Below are positions 32,305 through 42,099 of a stretch of DNA of 64,000 bases, one piece after another. The stretch is taken from assembly GCA_900291925.1 (NCBI GenBank), contig UWYS01000005.1, positions 992,001 to 1,056,000 of the forward strand, written 5' to 3'. Each line of letters begins with the position of its first letter. Within the stretch, counting starts at the first letter, position 1. The position numbers were made by a program, and so were the translations under genes. The stretch comes from Thecaphora thlaspeos (Eukaryota; Basidiomycota; Ustilaginomycetes; Urocystidales; Glomosporiaceae). Below the pieces are notes generated by a model. That model had not been told where the DNA came from. It ran no database searches and worked only from the letters and a program-made list of their open reading frames with translations.

Positions 32305-35055
32305 ATGAAGGCTGCATACTCGCTCTGCCTCTTCCTCGCCATAACGGCGGCTGCGGCAGCACTCGGTTGGTCGAGCTCCACCAGGTCTCGAACGCAGGAT
32401 GGCGAAGCAACTTTGCCGGCCCGACACAGCCCAATCGATACCGGTATGTATGCGCCGTTCCGTCCGCTTTCCCTCGACCTGTCGAGCTCACCCGGTGGAT
32501 ACCTCGACGACTGGTTCCTCAGCCCCGAGCCAAGCAGAGCGAGAGGCCGTCGAAGCAGGCAGAGGTGAGCTCATGCCGTCTGCAAGGCGTAGTCTCTGAT
32601 GACGCAAGAGTCACTTACCTTGAGCGTCCGGTGTCTTCCATCATCCTAGCGAGCATGCGAAAGCTGGAAGGGTCAAGCCGAAGGCCTGCAAATTGCCATG
32701 CCACAGCGATGAACAGAGTCAAGAGTCGCTGCGGCGAAGAGCTCGAATCGAACGGATTGGAGAAGAGCCTTGGTGAGTAGGTCGCCGTCCCGAGATGGCC
32801 TGAGATGCTCGCTACTGACCCATCTAGGCAAGCTTTCTACCGCCGCAGCGGCCATCTGGCTCACCAGCTGCGACCTTGAATTGGCGCTACAGGCCCTCCC
32901 TCTCGAGTGCTCGGACCTTCCGGAAGACGTCAACGGCGCTCGCGACCTTCTCGAGCAGAGCCTGCCCCTCTGCATCCAGTAGGTCCTCGCTGTCGCAGCA
33001 GCGACACAGACCCCGTTGTGGAGCCACGCGGATCTGACCTGGCAACCATGCGAGCTCCCCGCAGAGCCCTCTCTCGAAGTCCGCAGGCTTGGTCGTCTTA
33101 CTCCGGCTACGTTCGGGACGTTCCGCAAATCTGCTTCGCGCTACGGCGCTGGCTCGAGATCGGTGAGCAATCAAGCCGCTCCCGAGCGGGAGGCGACAAG
33201 AGATGCTGAGAAGGGCTCCGCCTGCATCCTCGTTCCACAGACACCGCGAGGGAGACGTACAAGGCCGCCGCCAAGGAGGGCGAGACGCTACGTGGCGTGC
33301 TGCAACGTCACAACGACAGGCATGGCGAGGCGCTGGCGAGCCTAGAACTGCTCCTAAGGACATCCAGGGACGCCGGCCAACTGCAGGTAGAGGTGGGTTA
33401 GAAGAGACGGGAGACAGCCCATTGAGTGCTCGTAATGGCTGACCTTGCTCTCGTGAGCTAATTTTCTCCAATCATTACCGACAGGCCCTTCGATCGCTTC
33501 TGTCCAACTTCGACGATGCGTCGTGTGAACTACTCCGCACGGTGGCGAAGGCCGTCGAAAAGCTGGAAAGCCGAGCCTCAGTCGCAGCAGAGAAGGTGAG
33601 GTAGCTGTGAGAGGGGCGAAGGCCTTGCCGGTATGGTAACACCTTCTAACGTAGCCGGTGATGCACTCACTCGGTTGTGTCAGAGCCTGGCGCAATTCTA
33701 TCAACACAGCGAACAACGTACAGCGGAGATGGCGAGACGAGTTTCAGCAGACTTGGCCGCGTTTGTGGGTTCGGCGAAAGGCGAGGTAAGTGGACCAGAT
33801 CGAAGCGGCAGACGTGACAGAGTCGCAGATACACTGACGCCTCAAGCCCTCGACGGCACAGTTCGAGGAAGGGTTCGCCATGGCGCTGGCCAGCCACTCC
33901 AGCTCTTTAGAGCAAGCGCTGTCGCAAGCGACCAGCCACGCAGCCAGCCGCCTCGTGCTAGAGCTAGAGCCCGTCCATGGTCTGGTGCGTCGGGTGAAGG
34001 AGGCAAGCAGTGCCGCCTCTTCCATGTTGGACAGCCTGCGAGATGACCTCGCAGCTTTGGCGACGGACCAGATAGCGGCCACGAATGTTGCGATGGCGAC
34101 GCTCGATGACCACGTGCGCCAGCTCGCCAACGAATCTGCCCGATGGGAGTCTCTGAGACAACAGAGGCAGAGAAAGGAAGCCGAGTGGAGTCGGATCACG
34201 GCGGCAAGCGGATTCCTATGGGGCTCGTCGGGCAGGACGTACTCGGGGCTGGCCCTGGTCTTGTTAGGCCGTCTGCTAGGGCTGGACCTCTACGAGGCTC
34301 CCCGCTCTTCGGGCCTCGCCGAATCGTCAGACTTGCTCCTGGACAACAAGATCCCGACACTATACGCTAGGCTGCTGGATGGGAACTGTGAGTGTCCGCC
34401 CGATGCGGCGTCGATTTGCGAGCCCATAGCTGCGGGAACGTCGGTCGACTGACGCGTTGCCCGGCCATCCTTCCGTCCTTGCTGTTTGCAGCCGATTCTG
34501 CATCCCGCTGGCTGTCGATGGCCACAGGGACGGTGCAGGCGCGAGCAGCCCTCACATTGGTACGGTTCCTCTGGCTCGCCGGCTGCTTCGGAACGGATCT
34601 CATCTTTAGGCTGCTCAGCCTTGCAAAGACCTTGCTCGGCTACCTCGCCGTGAGTTGCGCACACAAGCAAGTCCTCTCTCGGCGCTGGTAATGAAATATG
34701 TTCATTGACCTGCCTCGTCCTCCTTATCTTTCCTTTTCTACAATGCAAGGTCCTCGCCGCCTTGCTGGTAGCCGCGCTAGCTTGGCCAAGGAGGTGGTAC
34801 CGGCTTGCCAAAGACGCCTGGACCATCCTCCGGACGAATCTAGCGGACGACTCTCCGCGCTGCGAGGAGGCGGGTGACTTTGCAGATATACCACGCCCCC
34901 TTGCCGGCCGCGCTGAGCTGTCTTGCCCTCGTCCAGCACCGCCTCTCGAGCACCTCTGCCACCACCAGAGAACGAGTCCACGGACGAGATCAAAGATCAG
35001 CCGCATCCACTGTCCTTCGGCCGAGCGTCCATCGACTTCCTCGTCTTTGAGTTGA
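32305..35055 (+). CDS. KAR5: Karyogamy protein Kar5/Tht1 homologue
   Basis: Needed for nuclear-envelope fusion during karyogamy; the family sits in the ER/nuclear envelope near the spindle pole body. Ten exons: 32305-32443, 32563-32772, 32828-32978, 33065-33162, 33241-33392, 33485-33595, 33684-33785, 33862-34387, 34492-34649 and 34750-35055. All phases match, giving about 650 residues. Residues 1-21 (MKAAYSLCLFLAITAAAAALG) are a signal peptide. A Cys-containing domain follows: SSIILASMRKLEG, CHATAMNRVKSRC, IWLTSCDLELALQALPLEC, then ALSRSPQAWSSYSGYV and RDVPQICFALRRW, the most diagnostic family block. Exons 5-8 are long amphipathic helices or coiled coil. Exons 9-10 carry two closely spaced hydrophobic segments (TLVRFLWLAGCFGTDLIF; LLGYLAVLAALLVAALAW), then a Pro/Cys-containing tail. 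Exon 2 could instead start at 32587; otherwise the junctions are firm. Confidence 0.87.
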
Positions 35056-35187
35056 TGAATCCCGCTCGCTCTTCTCGTCTGTCCATCCGGTACGTAAGTA
35101 AGCAGTGACGGCAGGATTGCAGAAGTGCAGTAATGGCGGGCAATGATTGAGGTTAGGAGTATATCAGGGCATCTGCTACGTCGTCGT

Positions 35188-35225
<38 letters not shown>

Positions 35226-35481
35226 GCGCAGGCGTCTGGAGAAGAGACGAGAACAACTTAGGTAGCGCTGAGACGCTGCTGTGACGCCGAGGCAGTCTCG
35301 TACTCTCGCGAAAAGAGGCGGTGTTTCTCCTTGACCATATACCTGTCGTCGTGCGAAAGAAGGACCAGAAAGGGGTTTGGAAAAAGTTCAGCCTTCTTGT
35401 TCGTGCTGACGGGCGGGAAGGGTCTAAGGAAAATCGTCGAAGTGAAGGGAGCGAAGGAAGAGGAGCGTCTGAGAAGGTAGC
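35056..35481. other. Convergent 3' region between KAR5 and EAF3
   Basis: Short convergent intergenic region. It contains a compound triplet microsatellite at about 35181-35230: CGT repeated about eight times, passing directly into CGG repeated about nine times. Confidence 0.6.
35181..35230. repeat. Compound CGT/CGG triplet microsatellite
   Basis: A CGT run changes by one base into a CGG run without interruption. Located in the shared 3' region of two convergent genes. Confidence 0.95.
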
Positions 35482-36711
35482 TCACGCCAGAAACTCTGCC
35501 AGATGTTCCTTCAACACGCTGATACTCTCGACGTCCATGGATGTATGAACGATGATCATGGGCAAGTTTACGAATAGCCTCAACAGATGTTCGGCGCCGT
35601 AGATGTTGGAGGGTTCGAGCGCCTCTCCCAACGTCGCCGCCGACGTCGAGGGGGATCCAGCGGAAATGTCGCCATCCCCCATCTTGGGACCGTGGTCTAG
35701 ACGGTATATAGCCAGTTGCGCCCGTTCCAGCTTGTACAGAAGGTTCTGTCCCAAGGATCGGTCGAAGTACAATTTGAGACCTTTCAGGATCTCCGAGAGG
35801 ACGGCTGGTGATCTGTGGTAGAGGAAGAGGAGGACAGGGAGAAGGAGGGTGAGATGGGCGACGAGAGCGAGAGGGGGAAGAGGGAGGGGTTTTTTTTTTG
35901 GGGGGGGGGCGACGTACCTTTTCGTCTCCTTTTTGTTAGCTAGGTAATGTGCCTTGTACTCTTCAAGAATGTCTTTGACGTTTGGCGTTCGTGGGAGCTT
36001 GACGAGCTGTCGGTGTGAAGGCGTAGGAAAGAGTGAGCGAGCTTCGCTCGTCTTCGGCGTCTACGTCGTCGCCGGCTGGCTCCGTCCGCCGCTCACCTGT
36101 TCGTGCTTGGTCACATTCTCCCAATCATCGACCAGCTGGACCTTGAGGATATCGGGTATGGGGATCTTGATCTCTGGTCTCTTTACATACTCGTCCTCGA
36201 TCTCCACCTCTCTCCCTCTCTTTGTCCCTCTCGCCGCTGCTCCCTTCCTCTCCGACCCTTCTCCGCCCGTTCCCACACCGGCGCCCGCCGGCGTGGAGGA
36301 CGATGCGCCCTTTTTCGTCTCCTTTGCCGCCTTGCCGTCGGACGCAGTGGTGCTGCCGGCAGTGAGCGAGCCGGCTTTGGCAGCTGCCTCGAGACCTTGC
36401 TTCTTGGCGAGATTCTCGTCGTTGTGCTTCAATAGACGCGATTCAGGCACCCACTCGTCCCACGTCTTCTTCCAGCCGTCGTAGTGGACGAGGTAGTGTG
36501 GCCCCACTTGGTGCGTGGCGTTATCTTCGCCTGTCCATTTCTCGGCTTTGAGGATCTGCCGTGATAGAAAAGGGGCGGGTAGGTTGTAGGCTGGACGGTC
36601 AGTGGAGGATGCGGCCGAGGTGAGGGGGACTGGGGAGACAAAACGCACCTTTGCAGAGTAGATGAGGGGACCGTGGTAGCAGAGCACCTTTTCGCTCTCC
36701 GAGTAGAGCAT
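35482..36711 (-). CDS. EAF3: Chromodomain/MRG protein Eaf3 (MRG15)
   Basis: Subunit shared by the NuA4 histone acetyltransferase and the Rpd3S deacetylase; its chromodomain reads H3K36 methylation. Four exons: 36711-36649, 36555-36097, 36006-35918 and 35812-35482, phases 0, 0, 2, giving 313 residues. The N-terminal chromo barrel reads EKVLCYHGPLIYSAK / ILKAEKW, then HYLVHYDGWKKTWDEWVPESRLLK, with the aromatic cage residues Tyr and Trp present. A Lys/Ala/Ser linker follows, then the MRG domain starting IKIPIPDILKVQLVDDWENV, LVKLPRTPNVKDILEEY and LYFDRSLGQNLLYKLERAQ, ending FVNLPMIIVHTSM and LKEHLAEFLA. Intron 3 has ten C followed by ten A residues just after its donor. Confidence 0.95.
35890..35909. 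repeat. T10-G10 homopolymer pair in an EAF3 intron
   Basis: On the plus strand ten T then ten G. In the EAF3 transcript this is C10-A10 beginning three bases after the GTACGT donor of intron 3. Confidence 0.9.
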
Positions 36712-37666
36712 TGTAGCGGTTGCCAGACGGAAGAGACGGACGTTCGTGGGATCGAAGACGTACTTGAGCGGGTAGAGTCTGGCCTTGGTGTCGTGCTCGG
36801 CTTGCGAGGAATGAGCTTGAGCTCTTCTGAGACGTCTGCTTGTGCGTGTGTTGGATGTGCAGCGCTTGTGCGGCGGATGCGATGGATGGTGATGGGACGG
36901 AGGCCGAGGCTTGTCCCACCCCGTCCTGCTTGAGTTTTGTGGGAGGATGCGTGAGGCAGGTGAGTTGGTCCGCTCGCTCCTTGGAGCCCGCGCCGCCCCG
37001 CTATCCGTCTGCCGAGGTTAGGAAGGCGCCGCGTTGAGGTCACATCTCTCTCGGCCGATAATTTGGAAGACCAGGCCAAGCGCTTTGGCGGAGCTGAGAG
37101 CAGCACCTGCTTGGCCGCTCTCCTTGGCTTTTGCTTGGCCTTGATGCTGGGGCTCAACCTCTAGCCTCTTGACAGGACGGACGCCGTGGCATGTCGGAAG
37201 CTGTGCGTGACGGCCTGGCCCCACATCAAGGGCGCTGAGAAGGCATACACCTCCCCAGGGCTCGTGTGCCCCCGTGATCAGGCAGCGGAATCCAGGGCGT
37301 GCGTGGAGGATCGCTTTGTGACGGCCCGGCCCGGCGCTACTCACGCGACCAAGGTCGACCGGCGCAGGCAAGCGTGCAGGAACGACAACCCTTGGCGACT
37401 CCGCACCGACCCGGACGATTCCGACCAAACGGAAGCGTTGAGGTGGCTGTACGTTTCGCTTCATGCTCCGTCTGAGCATCTCTCCTGTGGCGTCGCCTAG
37501 AGGGAGAGGAGGACTGAATGGGGTGTGAAAGCGCCGATGCCACCCATCACGACCTCCGCCCGCACGCCCGCCTGGATCCATTTTCGCAATGATTTTCTTG
37601 GTCATTTGTTCCCCCCAGCATCTCACGCGAGGTCGTGACGTCGTGCACGCCGTCAAATTAAACGCC

Positions 37667-37905
37667 CTACGAGGAGTAATCAGGCTCTTGTACAGTTACA
37701 AACGGAGGAGGAGCCGCGGCGATGTCGGGGTTAAGGTACAGCGGTAAGGCGGGCTGGTGCCAGTCGGTGTCGAACGTCCGGGACGTCGATCCGGTCGGGC
37801 AGAGATAGCCGCGCTCAAAGAAGCCAACCAGCAGCCGGAGAAGGAACAGAGCTGCAGCGTCGAACCATGAAGAGCTACGCTGCATCGAGACCGTTGTTAT
37901 TGTCT
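37667..37905 (-). other. Possible 3' exon of an unidentified gene
   Basis: On the minus strand this stretch reads with good codon composition as WFDAAALFLLRLLVGFFERG, then WHQPALPLYLNPDIAAAPPPF and ends EPDYSS-stop at 37667. It contains a hydrophobic helix and a Pro-rich tail. No start or splice partner upstream is convincing, so this may be chance. Confidence 0.25.
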
Positions 37906-38013
37906 CTTCACACCCTCCCTTCCCTGCAGGCGGTGTGCGTGCAGCTGGCGGGGAGCACACCCGGCCGAGCACTAGAGCACAGCTTGGCTTGGCGGTCGAG
38001 CGGTGGGTTCTGA

Positions 38014-38388
38014 AAGAGTACAGTCGGTGACGGGTCGAGCCGGTACGTACGGCACAGCCGATGCGGTTCACACGGTCCAAGTCGGGCGCTGTGCCGCTAC
38101 ACGGCTGGTGAGACCAGCGCAGGCGCCTCCTGGCCCGGGACACCCGCCATCAAGCTTCGCTTCCTATGGCGGCAGCTTGTAGAGTACATGCTGCGTACGT
38201 GGCTAGAGTCCTCGCTGCACACCGACGACACTGAGACGACAACGGCCCAAGGGTCAGAGCGAGTGCTCCGCGTCGTCCAATCCGGCTTCCCCACCTTTGC
38301 CGTCGTAGCGGGCGCGGTGGGATCCAGAGAAGCCCTGCCTGTGCTCGCTCCTAGCCGTATTGATCAGCTTCGTACCGCTCGATGTTGA
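38014..38388 (+). other. Possible exon of an unidentified gene
   Basis: An open stretch of 125 codons whose second half reads KLRFLWRQLVEYMLRTWLES, then ERVLRVVQSGFPTFAVVAGA, helical and with protein-like composition. It lacks an obvious start Met before 38188 and I recognise no family. It may be an internal exon of a gene I could not assemble, or chance. Confidence 0.25.
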
Positions 38389-39111
38389 TATAGATGACCA
38401 GCTCGCTGGCGCTCGCCACTCTCGGTGAAGCGCACTTGAGGGCTGGCCAAGGCGGGGGTGGCTTCCGGGAGGGAGCCGGAAGGGTACGTGCGAGATCGAT
38501 TCCTGTGGAGGTGGCTGCGCCTCGACAGGAAAAGCACAACCGAGACGACGTCAGTCGCCTCCTGCCGGACGAGGCAGCACGACTCATGACTTGCAGGGGT
38601 CTCGGACCGGCCCCAGGCGCACGTCTGGGAAAATTCGACCCCCGATAAGGCCGGCCACGCCCAAAATCGAGCGACCGCGCTTTGACGCTCGCTCGCTCGT
38701 TGGCCTGAGACCTCGCTCACCCTGCCCCGCTCGAGCGGGGACGGGCTCGTCTCGCTCGCTCGCTTACATCGGCCAAAAGGGCAGACTGCGCCCCACGTCC
38801 ACCCCCCACCCCCCCCTTTACCGCCATCCGTCTCCTTACCCTGCCACCACCACCACCACAACCGTCCACGCACTCTATCTTCTCCTCTCCTTCGTCGCCT
38901 TGACAAGTAACGAGCTCATTCGCATCTGCTAGCTCCTCCCTTCCTCCTTCTCGCCAGCAGCCTCCACTGCCCAGCCTCCTTCGAGCGCAGCATACATCGA
39001 GCCCAGAGCAGCCAAGCGCAGCATACAGCTTTTAGCTCACATCTCCTCTGCTCAGACAAACAGATCCCGCTCACCCAGCGCAACTCCGAGTAGAACTCGC
39101 AGTTCTCTACA

Positions 39112-41659
39112 ATGGTTCGATCCGCTAGTGTCGAGGTAGGCGAGGCCGTAAAGGGCGAGACCAAGATCAGGCGCGCCTATTGCAACCCCGAAAAGCTTGT
39201 CGAGGGCCCGGCCGCCGACATCTACACCATGGCAGACGTCTTTTCCCACTCGCTCAAGAGTGAGTACATCTGTCGTCGCAGAAGGGGGCAGAGCAGTTGC
39301 CGTAGCATCCGCCTGGCAGCAACGCACTTTCTGCTGCAGAGAGACACGATCGAGATACTAATGTTCCCCCCGGTTCTGCCGCTGCGTCTCGTTTCTTCCC
39401 GTTTGCGCCGACCGCTAGGGTTCCCCAACCGACCCGTCATGGGCTGGAGAGACACTGTCAAGACCCACCAGGAGGAGAAGGAGGTGACCAAGCAGAAGGA
39501 CGGCAAGGAAGTCAAGGGTGAGTGCGCTTTTTCCTAGAGAGGAAGCTAATCCGGTCCAGCGCTCTGCGATGTATCCAGAAGAATCGCTCCTAGCTTGCCA
39601 GAGAGCTGACGAATGACCTCATTACCGCGCCTCGGGTCCTTGCGACGCAGAGATGAAGAAGTGGGAGTTCTACGAGCTCAGCAACTACAAGGTGAGCGAG
39701 CCGTCTGCAGCGAGCCACGACAGCCGCCGCAGAGTGTTCCGTGTCTAATGCCAAAGCCTCGCTGTGTCTCTCTTGACCTTGTCTTGACCCCGTCCGCCCG
39801 CAGTACCTCACCTACACCGAGCTTGACGAGCGGATCCAGGACGCCTCGAGCGGTCTCCGTGGCCTCGGACTCAGCAACGAGACCTGCTTCAACATCTACG
39901 CCAGCACCGGGTGAGTGGACTGCACCTTTGATGATGATGGTGATATTCTGACTGGTCCTCGCTTTGCCGGTGTGCGCGGGATCTGACTTCGAGACAAACT
40001 ACCTCCTCCTTGCCCTCCTTGTCTTCCACGTGCGACCTCGACAGCGTTAACTGGCAGAACATGGCCCACGCCTGCTTCCGTCAGAGCATCCCCTTCTGCA
40101 CGGCGTACGACACGCTCGGCGAAGAGGGCCTACAGCACTCGCTCTCGGAGCCCGAAGTCGTTGGTGTCTTCACCAACGCCGACCTCCTTCCGACGCTCGC
40201 CAACGTCGTCGAACAGACCCCCACCGTCAAGTACGTCATCTACGACGGCAAGGCCAAGGAAGACGTCCTCAAGAAGCTCCGCGAGAAGCTCGAGGGCCGC
40301 GAGGGGACGCAGGTGCTGACGCTCGATGAGCTGAGGAAGCACGGCAAGGAGAACCCGGCCAAGGCCAACCCGGCCAAGGCCGATGACGTCGCCTGCATCA
40401 TGTACACGTCCGGCAGCACCGGCGCCCCCAAGGGCGTCATCCTGACCCACTCGAACCTCGTCGCTGCGATCGGTGGCATCGAGCAGCTGCTCGGCGCGCA
40501 CCTCAAGCCCGAGGACACCTACATCGCGTATCTGCCGCTGGCCCACATCCTCGAGTTCATCGTCGAGTGCGCCATGATCTACGTCGGCGTGACGATGGGC
40601 TACGCAAAGGTCAAGACACTCACCCAGGCGAGCGTGCGCAACTGCGACGGCGACATCAAGGCGTTCAGACCCAGCATCATGGTCGGCGTCCCCGCCGTCT
40701 GGGAGCTGATCCGCAAGGGCATCGTCGCCAAGGTCAATGCGAGCAGCGTCAAGAAGGCTGTCTTCAACGGAAGCATGATGATCAAGAAGAACAAGATCCC
40801 ACTTCTCAGCGGCGTCGTCGACTCGGTTGTGTTCAAGGCGGTCAAGGACCAGACCGGCGGCCGGCTGCGCCTCGCGCTCAGCGGAGGCGCCCCGCTCAGC
40901 AAGGAGACGCAGGAGTTCCTCGACATCGCCCTCGTCACGCTGCTCCAGGGCTACGGCATGACCGAGTCGTGCGGCATGTGCGCCATCCTGACCCCCGAGT
41001 TCATGCAGTACTCGTCGGTCGGCGTCCCCGTGCCGGCGATCGAGGTCAAGCTCAAGGACGTTCCGGACGCCGGCTACTTTGCCACCAACGAGCCGTTCCC
41101 TCAGGGCGAGATCCTGATCCGAGGACCCGCCGTGACCAAGGGCTACTTCAAGCGCGATGACATCACCAAGGAGACGATCACTGAGGACGGCTGGCTCATG
41201 ACAGGTGACGTTGGCCAGTGGAATAAGGATGGCACGCTGAGCATCATCGACCGCAAGAAGAACCTCGTAAAGCTGTCGGGTGGCGAGTACATCGCGATCG
41301 AGCGCCTCGAGTCGACGTACAAATCGTGCGAGCTGGTGGCCAACATCTGTGTTCACGCCAACTCGGACGCGCGCCAGCCGATGGCCGTCGTTTTCCCCAA
41401 GGAGGAGACGCTCGCCGCCGCCGTCGACAAGGCCGGCCTCAAGAAGGGCGAGCTTGAGGACATGTGCAACGACAAGGTCGCCGACCTTGTCCTGCGCGAG
41501 ATCAACGCGGTCGGCAAAAAGACCGGCTTCAAGAGCCTCGAGCAGCTTCAGTGCGTGCTGTTGGTTCACGAGGAGCTCAGCATGACGGCGGCCCAAAAGC
41601 TGCGGCGCAAGGACATCGTCGAGAAGTACAAGGACGACATCAAGCGCATCTACATGTAG
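39112..41659 (+). CDS. FAA1: Long-chain fatty acyl-CoA synthetase
   Basis: Activates long-chain fatty acids with ATP and CoA for lipid synthesis, import or beta-oxidation. Five exons: 39112-39259, 39419-39517, 39651-39691, 39804-39910 and 40045-41659; phases 1, 1, 0, 2 are consistent and the product is 669 residues, close to yeast Faa1/Faa4. Exon 2 supplies RFPNRPVMGWRD, exon 4 the YLTYTELDERI block. Adenylate-forming motifs are complete: YTSGSTGAPKGVILTH (P-loop), AYLPLAHILE, LSGGAPLS, LLQGYGMTESCG, DGWLMTGDVGQW, and the fatty-acid synthetase signature around IDRKKNLVKLSGGEYIAIE with the hinge and Lys. No signal peptide and no C-terminal SKL-type tripeptide (ends IYM), so a peroxisome-matrix enzyme is unlikely; the closest group is Faa1/Faa4 but paralogue identity is uncertain. 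Confidence 0.95.
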
Positions 41660-42099
41660 AGGAGCGCGCCGCCGCCGACGATCGCAGCGCCCCTCCCCCG
41701 TTGTTGTCGTCTTCGTCGTCGGAGCTCCTCGACTCCTTCGCCTTTTTCCAGCCGCATCGCCCCTCGCCACCACCGACCTGCCTGCAGAAAGGTCCTATAC
41801 CCCCAACCTGTCGTTGAGTCGTCGAGAATCGGTCTTTCGCTCGGCCCCTTTCATCTTTCCGACCCCTTCGCCCCTCGAAACTTTTTTTTTTGGATGCGTT
41901 TCCTGCGACCCTATGTCTATCCTGTCCCCAGATCGGCTCTGTTGTCCCTCCTATGTATGTGATCTGTCAAATAGCCGCCCCGCTTCCGGTCGTTTTCCTG
42001 GTCTCTCCTGAGGTGGGCCCATGGAATCGTGGAAGCGTAACTTCGTCATGATGTTATTTCTTCGCTTGGTGTTCGTCTCTCTGGCGTGTGCTACAAGGT
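41660..42099. other. Convergent 3' region between FAA1 and BRR2
   Basis: Holds the 3' untranslated regions of the two convergent genes. No gene or strong structure is seen; a T-run lies near 41881-41890. Confidence 0.55.

Larger units (their letters stand above)
36712..39111. other. 2.4 kb gap upstream of EAF3 and FAA1
   Basis: Divergent upstream region, unusually long. I can assign no gene with confidence, but two patches (37667-37905 minus and 38014-38388 plus) have coding-like composition and are listed separately. The right end, 38800-39110, is the C/T- and CAC-rich leader of the acyl-CoA synthetase gene. Confidence 0.4.

Noticed and set aside
37018..37656. 212-codon minus-strand open frame
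   Set aside because: Arg/Pro/Gly-rich with no domain, and a different plus-strand frame (37186-37500) is just as open.
40130..41773. 547-codon minus-strand open frame
   Set aside because: Antisense shadow of the acyl-CoA synthetase; Leu/Val/Asp/Arg-rich mirror composition.
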